Shown here: piece after piece, positions 22,300 through 34,300 of the stretch
Layout: the number at the start of each line of letters is the position of its first letter
Position numbering within the stretch: position 1 is the first letter of the stretch
Source: Echinostoma caproni
Lineage: Eukaryota > Platyhelminthes > Trematoda > Plagiorchiida > Echinostomatidae
DNA: 64,000 nucleotides
Assembly (NCBI GenBank): GCA_900618425.1
Contig: UZAN01039982.1
Coordinates: 2,106 to 66,105 of the forward strand
Direction of reading: 5' to 3'
Notes under the pieces: generated by a model
Database searches by the model: none
Seen by the model: the letters and a program-made list of their open reading frames with translations, nothing else
What the model was told of the DNA's origin: nothing
Made by a program: the position numbers and the translations under genes

Positions 22300-24323
22300 G
22301 ATAAAGAAATGTGAAGTCACTAGATTATACCTAAATTGAAAAAATAGTTTACTGCCATTCCTTAGCAACGTTTCAGTATTTCGTTGAGATCCGACTTGAG
22401 GATACGTTTGATCAGTCAATCAATATATGACAAATGTCTTTGTTCTGCGTCCGATTCACAAATGAATAAGACCAAACTACGTCTTCGATCACAACTCTAT
22501 GAGAACTGAACCATTGTCTTCAGATTATAGTTTTACGAACGAATGCCCATAATTTGAATGGCATCGAACTGGAATAAATTATTATTTTTTTTTAACGAAT
22601 TTGGCAATAAATCACGAGTTTAGAAAGCGATAAAATAAGAATCAAACAGCTCTGCCGCAGCTCTCGGGTCAAATACTTAGCAAAACGATGACAGATCTCA
22701 AAACCACCGTTCTCTTGTTTCATATCTGTTGGAAATCTGTTTCAAAGCTGCAAGGCATATCCATTAGGCGGGTAGCTACTGAAGCACTTAAATGGCGATA
22801 GACCACACGTACCTGAAAGTTGTTTGTAAGTTTGCAAATTATGATTTACATGATACATCACAAAAATACAGTCAGCAGTTGATAGACGGGTCACAATCAA
22901 GCAAACTGTATCATGACATACCTACAAGTGAATTTGGATGGCGATGGCTGAGTTCAACCAAATTATGCTTGAAACAATGGAATAAAGTTTAATATCGTTT
23001 TGTTTTAATTGGAATGGTTTATATTTGGGTGTTTTGCAGAACAAACAGTTTTAGGTTCAGTCAGTAAATATCAGTTTCCGTAAGAGACCAGTTTCATTTG
23101 ATAAGTGAAATGTATTGGTTCTTTGATGTAAATGTCCTCCCCTTTTTTATAAAAACCAAAGTCATTGGTCACAATCTTCGTATTTTAGATTTAGGCTTCG
23201 TTACCTTAACTCGAAAATGGTTTCACAAAATATCAAAGAAATTGCAGTGTGGAATATTTCTGTATCTTAGAATCCCTTTCGTTGGGAGTAATGAACGCAA
23301 AGAATTCACTACGGAGTACCAGTCAACTTCCACTCCCCACTATAACTGCGGGTGTCAATTTGAAAATTGCTTGCAACTTTGCTGACTACTACAAGGAGAA
23401 CAGGGAAATGGCTTTGTGGTTGTTTGACTTTCGTAATTGACGCAAAGACTTTCAGAACTGAACAAAGAACTCAAAGAAGCAGCTGGAGGAATGTCAGTAA
23501 ACTTTATCACTGCAAGATTAACAAATTGTATATAAATGCGTAGCTCAAGGGCGTACCGTTTGAAAGCAAACATATTTTGGAGCATTACATCCTTATTTGT
23601 GGTCTATAACTCAATTATTCGTTGTATTTGATAAAATATTAGTGAATTACGTAATAGGAACTCGTTGATAGCTGGTATATCATGTAAAACCAACCACTTG
23701 ACCCGGCCATAGGAGTAGTCTTGCAGTAACATCAAGGACTTCACAACCATGATTGTCCGGTGTTGAGCATTCACGTGTGTGCTCGATGATTCCTGTCATG
23801 CGCATTCGTGGCTTCTCAGCGGCGTGTGACAAGTTGATAAAGCAAGACAAAGCACTTTCTGACTTTTACTTTTTCTTGAATATATAATGATAAAATTATC
23901 AGGAAGGGAAATTGACCAATCAAAGGGCTGATAGGTGCTGTTAAAGGGTTTCAAGTGTACGTCCTCCAGGCTGATAATCTGGTGACCTTTACCACCACTG
24001 CCCGAATGAGTCATAGAACATAGATGAACGGGGTTCGAGGTCAGATTTACCGAAATACCTCACGCATACAGTGAAATGAAGCAATGTATTGTTTTGCAAA
24101 TCATCTGAGTCCGTATTGTCTTAATCTATGGTTGAAGAAAGCTCCCAAATAAAATCAATAAATAGCAACCACTGTAATTTCCTGAAAAGAATGCCAAAAT
24201 TACTTTCTTCAACACAGTTCACGGGTGTGAATTGTAGATCCTGGAATAGGATGAAAAAATGAAACCCATTTATTCAGATCGCTCTTGGACTGCGGATTCA
24301 GATATTAAGATTTTCTTTTATTC
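22300..24323. other. Intron 2, no recognised gene
   Basis: No protein domain was recognised. Sequence near 22370-22400 has ACGTTTCAGTATTTCGTTGAG, reminiscent of decayed hammerhead-like ends of Penelope-type elements but too degraded to call. The interval 23700-24020 has higher GC and may be an unidentified repeat. Confidence 0.35.
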
Positions 24324-25028
24324 GGGGGGGGGGGGGGNNNNNNNNNNNNNNNNNNNNNNNNNNNNNNNNNNNNNNNNNNNNNNNNNNNNNNNNNNNNNNN
24401 NNNNNNNNNNNNNNNNNNNNNNNNNNNNNNNNNNNNNNNNNNNNNNNNNNNNNNNNNNNNNNNNNNNNNNNNNNNNNNNNNNNNNNNNNNNNNNNNNNNN
24501 NNNNNNNNNNNNNNNNNNNNNNNNNNNNNNNNNNNNNNNNNNNNNNNNNNNNNNNNNNNNNNNNNNNNNNNNNNNNNNNNNNNNNNNNNNNNNNNNNNNN
24601 NNNNNNNNNNNNNNNNNNNNNNNNNNNNNNNNNNNNNNNNNNNNNNNNNNNNNNNNNNNNNNNNNNNNNNNNNNNNNNNNNNNNNNNNNNNNNNNNNNNN
24701 NNNNNNNNNNNNNNNNNNNNNNNNNNNNNNNNNNNNNNNNNNNNNNNNNNNNNNNNNNNNNNNNNNNNNNNNNNNNNNNNNNNNNNNNNNNNNNNNNNNN
24801 NNNNNNNNNNNNNNNNNNNNNNNNNNNNNNNNNNNNNNNNNNNNNNNNNNNNNNNNNNNNNNNNNNNNNNNNNNNNNNNNNNNNNNNNNNNNNNNNNNNN
24901 NNNNNNNNNNNNNNNNNNNNNNNNNNNNNNNNNNNNNNNNNNNNNNNNNNNNNNNNNNNNNNNNNNNNNNNNNNNNNNNNNNNNNNNNNNNNNNNNNNNN
25001 NNNNNNNNNNNNNNNNNNNNNNNNNNNN
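24324..25028. other. Assembly gap (691 n) preceded by a 14-G run
   Basis: A run of 14 G bases at 24324-24337 leads straight into n bases 24338-25028. A homopolymer at a gap edge suggests a sequencing or assembly stop. Open frames that cross the n run are artefacts. Confidence 0.98.
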
Positions 25029-26200
25029 CTGCTGCTGAATCATTATAAGAGAGTCGTGTTATTTCAGTTTTTAGTTAAAGTTAAAAGAATGTTGCATACC
25101 AAACAACGTCACTTCAATGAAACTGACTTTTGGGAATAAAAGGGACTCTATTATGGGCTAAATATTGATATTCTGTTACAGAGACAGCTTTACGGGATGG
25201 TTTTGCTTGTCTCGATCCATTATCATTTTGACGGCCTATGACGCCAAAGAATAGGAAGCTGCCTAGCTCTTGCATAAACCGTGCTTGATTGCATCGGAGA
25301 TAATTCAAAAAAGCTACTTTTTGGCGGCGATGTACACAGACCCATTAGGAGCACTTTCATTGTTCTCTGAATGTTTTCAGCCTTTCCTGTTCTACAACTA
25401 ATGCCACAGTTTTGCTTCCGGAAGACACAAGCAAAGGGCTCAAAATATTACAACCACAACACTACTGTTAAACCTCGAGACAGGTCAGAATGAGGCAGTA
25501 ATTCGGCAGTAAAACGCCGTAAGATTTTGTTTGTTTTGCCTTGTCAAAGTGTCAGACGAGATTAGGAGTACAAGGAAATGCATTTCATCATGATACTGAG
25601 ATTAAGACTTTCCCCTTTTTCCATGGCACCCCATAATAAATCATTTCACTTTTCAGTTTTCTCTGGATCAATACTTTGCATAAAACACCAAGAACATCAT
25701 CTTATACCATAATCGTTAACAGAAAGCGACAACACCCTAAGTGCAGGATACTTAAACCCCCTCTTCCACAGCATACTTGGCCTAATGGAACGTTGAAACG
25801 TGCACCATTTATCTCGCTTCCCACTTTGGTGATTTTAAGAACTATTTTTACCATTAGTGCATTATAACTCATTATCCGTGACTTTTGATGACAATAATGA
25901 AATATGCAATTGCACTTGGAAATCTTGGAAACAGAAAGCATCTCATTTTCAAGAGCATGACGTTGTTTTATAAAATATACTACCTGTATAAACATCAGTG
26001 ATGGCTATGTTTCTGAAGAACAGTCCAGCGAGGTATAGGGGGTGATAATTTCATTCGCCACGTTTTCAAGTAATCATTCTTGGTGTTTTTGAACAGGTTA
26101 TTTAATACCAGTGTTCCTAATTCCTTTTCATTTTTTTGAATGAACAGGGTAAGATAAAGTTGTAGGAAGGAGACGGTGGTCAACCAAAGGCTTCCCTGGG
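25029..26200. other. Intron 2, no recognised gene
   Basis: Only chance-length open frames were found. None shows a domain. The sequence lies inside the 21-kb syntrophin intron 2. Confidence 0.4.
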
Positions 26201-26204
26201 GGAA

Positions 26205-26310
26205 ATGTGGAAACTGCGGAAGATCAGCATCGGTGGCGGGATTCGAACTCAGAACATCCAGGTTACTGTATGGATCATCCTAACTACTTGATCTCTATCC
26301 CCCCAAATGT
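26205..26310 (-). mobile_element. tRNA-derived SINE head
   Basis: On the - strand a tRNA-like module runs from about 26303 to 26235. It has an A-box-like GATCAAGTAGTTAGG region and a strong B box AGTTCGAATCC (complement of 26239-26249), followed by CGCC. The acceptor and other stems are not intact, so it is not a tRNA gene. The fragment lies just beside the Penelope-like element that begins near 26457. Confidence 0.6.
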
Positions 26311-26456
26311 ATGACCTGGACGCCACTGTGTTCTCCAATAAGGGTTAGATTTCAATTAGGGTTTTGATGTGAGATTCACCTTAAGAAATTCATAATTTCT
26401 CAATAGTTGAAACACTGGGTCCCCTAATTCACTGTATCAAGACCGCAAGAAGACCT

Positions 26457-27674
26457 ATGTCGCGAGATGTTAAAATTTCATTTAATCTTCTCAATCGCTG
26501 ATGTAAAACAAAGAAGCATATTTAAAGCACATTAGATTTGTAACTCCTAGTGAATGGACAAGTACAGTTAGACAGAGGCTATCGGAATCAAAAACATGTC
26601 AGCTCCACGACAAGTGAGCCGATTGGATCAACAACGTTTGGGTGCACAGAACGGGATTGTGTAATCGGATTAGCAGCGCCTCACTTATTACCAACAGTTT
26701 TGCATTACGGTTACGTAAAAACGGTGTGAAACAGGAAGTGGGATCAATCATTTGTTTCGTTGGCATGAGATGTTTTGCAATTTATGACCCCGGGTTACGT
26801 ATAACCGCCTGATTACTGGGCGGGGGTTGCGTCATCGACTTCGCCAATCACTTTAGAATGTGTTCTGCCATCCACTGTGATAATTGACGGCTGGTTCTGC
26901 CTAAGTATGCGTCACCGCAACTGCAGGTGAACTGGTATACAGTGTGTAAAACAGAACTGGATTACCAACCCTGTACACGTTTGTCCAAATCGATTTAACG
27001 AGTAAGTCGGAGTTGAGCAGCTGGGAATGAGCAGTTGAGAGCTGACTTTAACTTTTGGCGCACATCGTTCAGAAGGTGATCACCCTTAAAAGATAGTTTG
27101 ATGTAAACGGATTTTTGGGGCACAGTTGGCGATGGGTTACCTTTTTGAGATGGTTCACCATGAACATCAATGAATCTTTCGAGGTAACCGTTTCGTAGCA
27201 ACGTTTTCCTCAGGAATTCTTCTTGATCTACTTGTGTGTCTTAGAAACAAATGCCTCTGGCTTCATGGAGCAGAGTTTTTACTAGTACACGTTTGTAAGC
27301 GATGGGTGAGAAGCTAGAGAACTGTAGATATTGACCACACCGTTTCTTTTCCGTGGATACATAGCTGTAATTTACCATCAAAGCGCCTCGTAATTCTAAT
27401 ATCCGAAAATGCTAAAGAATCGTTGGTTTCTTCTTCGTGTGATACAAAAAGATGTGGATGTCCTTTCGCTAGGATTTATAAATCCAGTGTAAGAATTTCT
27501 CAACTATTCGATGTGTCAAATCATGAATAGGAATATCCAAAAACAATTGTTCGCTCATCGACTCGTTTTCTTGATGCTATCATGGGAATATTCAGGCTTT
27601 TGCTATAAATGTGCTTGCTTGTTTTTACGTCAGTGATTGAGAAGATTAACCGAAATCTTAACATCTCGCGACAT
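26457..27674 (-). mobile_element. Penelope-like element (RT end plus GIY-YIG), copy 1
   Basis: The - strand reads the RT finish NDSLAFSDIRITRRFDGKLQ, QYLQFSSFSPIAYKRVLVKT and EEFLRKTLLRNGYLERFI. It then gives PQKSVYIKLSFKGDHLLNDV and RQKLKSAL, the linker between RT and the GIY-YIG endonuclease of Penelope-like elements. A degraded VYQFTCSCG-type GIY-YIG region follows down to about 26650. Frames are broken in several places. A 61-62 bp sequence at 26457-26517 recurs inverted at 27613-27674, flanking the coding part as the terminal repeats (pseudo-LTRs) of such elements do. Confidence 0.8.
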
Positions 27675-27699
27675 ATATCTTATTGCATAATATATCGAG

Positions 27700-30180
27700 A
27701 TACCGCAAAATAAGTGAAACGTCTAATTTGATTTTCACACACGCTACAACTCTTTTATAAATGAGCGCGTGTCAGATAGGGTTTCCTTTTCAGGGTGTAG
27801 TAATGTTTGAGGAAACCATACTGTAGGGCTGCAAATATTAATATTTCAAATTACCCCAAATCGACTTGTTCCTACCGAAGTTGTTCTCGTTGACGGTAAT
27901 CGGAATGTGGAAACATCAAGATGATGTTGGGACGAGGATAATCATACAATGTTGTATACCCGGTTTGTTTATTAGACATAAGTAACTACCGTAACATGCA
28001 TAGCTCCTCATTGAGATACCGCGAACAAAGAATGAACTACATCAGCAGGGGCTAGGTACTCTGTAGGTATTTGTCTGAGTTTCCCTCTCTATGCAATTAG
28101 CACTTTTTGTAACTTGCACTGCCCATAGATAGGCTCGTGGGGGATGCGGTTAAACAGTTGTTTACCAGACACCTGAAAGCACGGGAAAGTCTATACACCT
28201 CGTTAGCATTAAACATGAACACAACCCCGTGCCGACTCGGTTGTTTAGTTCCCTTCGGATAAAGTGCATTAGACTGTTGACTGGATTTGGCGGTTTATAC
28301 ATACAAAGAGATTAGTGCTGTCCCAAGCTAACTGGATTGAATCAAAAACATCAATATATCAGGGGGAAAACCACGCAGTCGGTGCACACCAAGTTGTGAG
28401 AAATAAACAGCTAACGTATGCACCAAAACATTGAACATCCGAGAGTGGTCTGCTGATGAAAAAACTTATAACAGACGAGATTTCTCATCCGATATAAATA
28501 TCAATATTTCTATACCAGTTTGCTTCATTGTGAATGAAATGAAGGTAAGAAAAATTTGTAATAGATACAGTTATATCTAAAATTGACATTTACATTATTT
28601 AGAATATATCAGCGCATTGTGAAAACTGAAACTAAACACGTGAAAATAAAGAACTGTAATGAAATACATATTTTTCCTTTCCAGTAGTCACTATCCAGTA
28701 CGATTATACGTATTACCAGTATACTATAATACATTGATGCATGACTTACTCATGTATTGTATGTCATAAAAATATCAAGGAACATTTTAAGCTTCCATTT
28801 ACATGATATGAAAAGTTCTGTTCCGTGAGTAGCCTGAATGTTCACGTATACAAAGCACATTTAGAAAACGCTTTTGAAATCCAGAAACCAGATTCACAAA
28901 CTATTCTAATGTCATTTGTAGTAATATTTATTGACATAACCGACAAACAGCAATAAACGGCCGTTTCTTAGTTCTGAGAACGGTTAGTAGTGTGTATCTT
29001 CTTTGTTCTTGCCGGAGCTGAAATCCTGAACTCTTCAGTTAGGTGTGTCAGTCACAAAGAATGCTATTGCAAATCCAATACGTGCACAAACGAGGAAATA
29101 CAGAACTCCCAACGAGTTAAACTTGCATCCATGCAACAGTGGTTGATTTCTGTGCAAATGGAATGAGATGAAAGAAGCGCAACAGCTCAATATGGATTTG
29201 AAAATTGTTATCAACAAGTAGATACCGTCGAAAATCTACCAACCCATTTTGATAAGTCGCAAATGCAACGCTTGCTGGTCTTATACCTCAACGTTTAACT
29301 TGAATATTAGAGGCTGACATATTTAGGATTGAAATGGACTGTCTTTGTTTCCTCGTGATATACTGAGGTAACATAGAGGAAGTATTTTGCTTTATTTCGA
29401 CCATGCTAAAAACCCAAATGAAATGGGAAAAGAATATTTCTATAAAAGATACACTTGTGTTCAAAGGATAAAAATCTGCCTCAAGTGCTCTCTACAAATT
29501 CTTGAAATCAGTGCACACAAGAATTGGCACATTTACTCCTCAAAGACTCTGTCAATGGATGCCGTTGGCAAGCAGTCAACGGAAGAGCAGTTACTGAGTG
29601 TTGCATCAGCTGAATTCTCCACCCAAAGATCGCACCACCTAGATTACATGAGGTTGTAAGTGCGCGTCCCCCAGGCGTCCGACTTTTGGATTTATTTCCC
29701 ATTGATGAAAGCCAACAAAACTGTTTTGCTTTTGTTAGTGTCGCGATCGGAAAACAAAACATTTCTCTCTTTCTTCCCCCAAGTGCTTGCACATGACTAG
29801 GAACACTCGAAAAATGACCGGTTCTTACAACCTAACATTTTTTGCAAGCTATATTTCAAGCGTTCGGCCAATAACTGGTTGGAAGTTCACTGGTACCTTG
29901 TTTCGTTATTCAATACAAGCTGCTTTCGTGTTCATTTATCATCCCAGTTGAATGAGAGAACCGGCTGAGTTGATAAACTGAGCGATGTATCCAATGCACA
30001 CTTGTAGGAGATTGTGTCGCAGTTTTACACAGTTTTGTCTATAACACAAGGAAGAATACTGGACAGTTCTTACTATGAGTGTGTCTTCACGAATGTCTTC
30101 ACGTATCTGTACTGGATTATTATCCTTTATTGTAATACTCAGAGTTTATTCATCAGTCACCAAGAGAAAAACTCTGACCT
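27700..30180. other. Intron 2, no recognised gene
   Basis: This AT-rich stretch has only short open frames. No domain, RNA gene or clear repeat was recognised. Confidence 0.4.
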
Positions 30181-30182
30181 CT

Positions 30183-30213
30183 CTCTCTATATATATACAT
30201 ATGTATATATCGC
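30183..30213. repeat. CT/TA/CATATG microsatellite
   Basis: A short CT run passes into alternating TA with CATATGTATAT. Confidence 0.8.
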
Positions 30214-30544
30214 TTACCAGTCGGTTCGGTAATTTCGGTAATTTCGGTTCATGCAACCAATGACCTTGCGCTTTTGCACGACGTTTTTCATTGCCGGCTT
30301 TAAGATGTTTGCTTAAATAACGGAGTGGCAGAAATGATAAAAGAATTTGTAGTAGGTACAGAATGCAATGAAACTGCAGTTGCTTAGAAACCGAGTACAT
30401 GCTTGGGGTGCTCACGCCATCATTCTATTCTTCTCACCGTCTTTGGCTTTCTTCAGACCCCTCACTGCCTTAGCAAACATCGCGTGCCGATAAAGCCTTT
30501 TTGATGATATACAATAAACACATTCGAGTCCAGTGACTGCTTCA

Positions 30545-30564
30545 TATGTATATATATATATATG

Positions 30565-30595
<31 letters not shown>

Positions 30596-30596
30596 G
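30545..30596. repeat. TA-rich microsatellite with TATG interruptions
   Basis: Alternating TA runs are interrupted by TATG three times. Both strands give low-complexity open frames rich in Tyr and Ile that are not real proteins. Confidence 0.9.
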
Positions 30597-30708
30597 CATC
30601 AATATCCACCCGATGAATACTATGGAAAGTAACTCATGCGATAGTCTACTGTACACAGTAACTCTCAATATAAAAGTGCCTGCTTTGCAAAGCTTTGGTG
30701 GTAAAACA

Positions 30709-30898
30709 CTATATCTTTTTCAGTTTAAGATACCCGAAATCCAATTTAAGTTGTCGCAATATGAATTTAAGATGTCCGAGTATCAAGTTAACATGTCATG
30801 TTGCTATGTTTTCACTCTATACTGTGCAAGGTACTATTCACATAGCAACATGACATCTTAAATTGATACTCGGACATCTTAAACTGAAAAAGATATAG
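30709..30898. repeat. Fold-back element built from 21-bp repeats
   Basis: The outer arms (30709-30730 and 30877-30898) are 22-bp perfect inverted repeats. The inner arms (30766-30809 and 30840-30883) are 44 bp with two mismatches, around a 30-nt spacer. The left side holds three to four degenerate 21-bp units starting TTTAAG: at 30724, 30745 and 30766, then GTTAAC at 30787. The right side holds two in inverse orientation. In one frame the 21-bp unit encodes a seven-residue repeat (FKIPEIQ, FKLSQYE, FKMSEYQ). It looks like a small fold-back transposon or an inverted minisatellite. Confidence 0.85.
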
Positions 30899-31269
30899 AC
30901 AGGACTACCCAATGGTTTTAAGAACCGGGAAGTTAGTTTCACTTTTAGACACAACTAATAAAATCCGATAGCTTGAGAGAACTGGGCCCGGTTTTCGATC
31001 ATTCGAAAGAAACGAACGAGGATCGGTTGGTTGAAACCAATTTCCATAGAGTTGCATGATAGCAATTTTCATCTTATGTTAATAACAGAAAAAAGGTGAT
31101 TAAATATTTCAAGGTTTTTTAGGGTCGAACGCAATCACCTAAACAAAATAATATAAGTTATTAAATTTGGCTGGAAAAGTTGAAATGGACTGAGAAAAGT
31201 CAATAGAGATTTTTTTTATTAGAATTTGTTTGACAGATTGAAGTCTTTTGTTGAAATTGTGAAGAATTC

Positions 31270-31345
31270 ATCAGTCTTGGTGGGATTTGAACCGGTGCAC
31301 AGACGCCACCGAGGCATAAAAACCGTAGACGGAGTCCATAAGGGA
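31270..31345 (-). mobile_element. Possible tRNA-derived SINE remnant
   Basis: GGTTCAAATCC, a perfect B box, occurs on the - strand (complement of 31283-31293), preceded by GCACC and followed by CACC. The A box is weak. Called on the B box alone, hence low confidence. Confidence 0.35.
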
Positions 31346-31349
31346 GTTC

Positions 31350-34300
31350 AAATTCAATCGAGATTACGGAATTTGATGCAGTTTTAACATAGAATATTTA
31401 GTCGTTGGATTAGTTGAAACTGATGATCATCTTTATATATAACTATTGTGTTCAAGAGATACGTTTCAATTTTCCATTTTGTTTCCTACCTAGGTGAGGG
31501 GGTAATGCACATTCCTTTTACGCAAAACTGTCAACCGAAACCTCAACAGAAGCCAAAATAGGTCGTCATATATTCTATAAAATTAGATAAAAGGTTTGAC
31601 TGAACTTGATAAGAAGCGTTTTCGATGGATATTTACTATCATTGAAATGCTCATGCAGTTATACCCACATTGATTCTGCAGGATTTATGCACCTACACAA
31701 ACAATATAAATCTACAAATCAGTTTTCAGTGAAGAAATTCATGCCCAGCGAGTAAAGGTTAAAGCAAAAAGGGAAATAAATATATGGAAGCTTTGAAACT
31801 GTTGAACTCTGCTACCATCGGTGGGACGTTCGTGAATGGTAATCGTAAAGAGTGGATGAATAGATTGACGGGAATTATTGATTTATCACAAAGTTTCCTA
31901 TTCATTAACAAAAACATTAGTTGATTAGATGATTACCACGAGACAATAAAAACAAGCGTTTTAGGGTACACCTGAGGGGTTCATCAATTACGAAGAAGTT
32001 CGAATAAAGTGTACCAGGATTTCTGGTGAGGTGATCAGTCGACAATTGGGAATTTTATGAATCTAACAAAATTCCAGGGTTTTGTATTCGAGTGCATTTT
32101 GATTAATTAGGGTCTTTATATTCAGAAGGTCAAGTAAAATGTTCCCCTTAATTACTTCCTTTTTATCAGCAGAAAATCTAATTAATTCTATGGAAACATA
32201 ATTGTCACTGAGTTCATCTGCATTGTGATAGGATGAATAAATCGTAATTGGTAAAAGTTCGGAAGTTCAAAGTTTGAATTAAATTCACCCGTTGTGAAAA
32301 GATGGAGCATTAATCTATTTGGTTCTTGTCCGAACTGTTCTGTCAACTCAATTATTAACCCTATGCTTAGTTTAGTTAATGTGTATTTAAGGTCACCGTT
32401 TGCTTCATTGTGAAAGATAAATTGCATTTTTAAAACACCGATGTATATATGTACATATGTGTATATATATACTTACATAGATGACGCGGTGCAGCTGAGA
32501 GAACGGAGGTTCTTTTCGGTTGATACACAAGCTGTCCTTTTCCGCGCCTATTTGGAAATATTCTGAGGCATTAACTGCAACGTTTCATGGATTAGTCTCG
32601 CTATAAGAAAACTCCATTTTGACATTTCAATGTATTGAGTTAGGTGTACGCATAACAGAAATGTTCTGCATTAAAGCTTTCCTTAGAAAGACACGCGACT
32701 TTGGAGGTTACCACAATGCTGGTGGCCTTCATTTTGTGCACTATGTCTACTGTATGATTTCGTTAGATAATGTGCCATGCCACGTTCTTTCCCTCATTTT
32801 TGGTGTGATGATTCATCTTTTTCTTTTGAAGGATTGGAGTGATTGTACGATCAAATCAATAAGACGTTTTATTCCACAGATCATTCATCCATTTCTGTTT
32901 TGTACCTCTTGCGTACCTGCAACGAAATAGACCTAGCGATTTCACAAATCAATCACCGCGTATCTTACCGAAACTGACTGACCGGGTATCGGACACATAA
33001 AGAACTATGAGACTAACCCTTATCGGTGAACACTCTCCCCCCTCCCCCCGAATCCTGTTCCATCCCGTGCTCCGTCTCGCGGTTCCCCTTTTCATATATA
33101 TTTCTACTGGAGAAGTGAACGCACGTAGGGCATAGGAATAGGGCCAACGCGCGGTTCACCTTACGTGCTTGGGTCATAAAATTTCATAGTTGTAAGAGAA
33201 AACAGCAGTCCCAATTTGTATGTCAATGCATCTGATTTGCATGAAGATTAGAGGCGGAGGAAGAATGAGGTGAATCCTAATGCTTTCACGATGGCTCAAT
33301 AGCGGTAAATTACTTTACATCCGTGCTAACTGAAAGAGTTAGAGGAATGCTTACAATGGCACTGAAAATCCTAAAACCACCGAAGATAATTTCAACATGA
33401 AGTTTGTTTACAAAGTACGACTTAGTATTTTGATGCGGTATGGGCTTAAGATAGAATGGTCAACCACGTGAGTGGATGCTATTTCAGGTTCACTGGAGAG
33501 GGATACGTTTAATTTCAGTTTACCGCACTGACTCTCAAAAGTTATTCTGTCGTTTTTCTCAGCGGTTGTACTTTACACTGACGAAGAGTAATGCTGACAA
33601 ACTGAAGATTTTTACTTACGTGAATGCAAGCCCTTGTCAATATCTCCTCGTAATTTGAAATTTTCATATTCTAGTTTCTGATCTTTCAGAAGTTTTCTGT
33701 AAAACAATAAAGATAATCAACAAATTTGAAACTGAAAGAACTCTGTCTGGTAGTTTTACAATGCTGCACTAAATTTGTTCGCAAAAATAGACCCAATAGA
33801 AATAATATTTTAGGTTAAACTTATAATTTCATGCTTTTAAGAAGAACAATGAAAATCCTTCCAATGAAGAAAAGATAATGCTGAGTTGCTAAATCAAAAC
33901 CAGTGAAACAAAATATCAGTCAGAATTATTTAAAAGAAACAGTGAGTTTGAAAGAGAGACTAACTGTGTTTGTCTGATGAAACCGCAATTCCCACATCTT
34001 TAAGGTGATACTTTCTTGCATAAGGATTAACTTCAGTCGAAGAAGAGATCAGTTGGATAAAATCAATTGTCGTCCATTATCCAAAACCAGAAATGTGTAC
34101 ACAGTGAGAATTGACTGGGACCGGAAGTGAACCACAGCAGGCATGGGGGAAGTGATGAAAAGAATCAATTGCTAAGGGTTACGTAACCCGCTTTGGTATA
34201 GACAAACCCAAACCCCTCACTTCCATCAAACGCCCAGGATCAATTTATTTAGGCAAATGGCTCTATCAGAATTTTTCAATGTATTTTTGATCATTCCAGT

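Noticed and set aside
24259..25043. Open frames of about 250 codons on both strands
   Set aside because: They run through the n gap, so they are artefacts of unknown bases.
26235..26303. tRNA gene on the - strand
   Set aside because: The B box is good but the cloverleaf is incomplete, so a SINE head fits better.
30412..30861. Tyr/Ile-rich open frames on both strands
   Set aside because: They are translations of the TA microsatellite, and the + strand one continues into the fold-back repeat.
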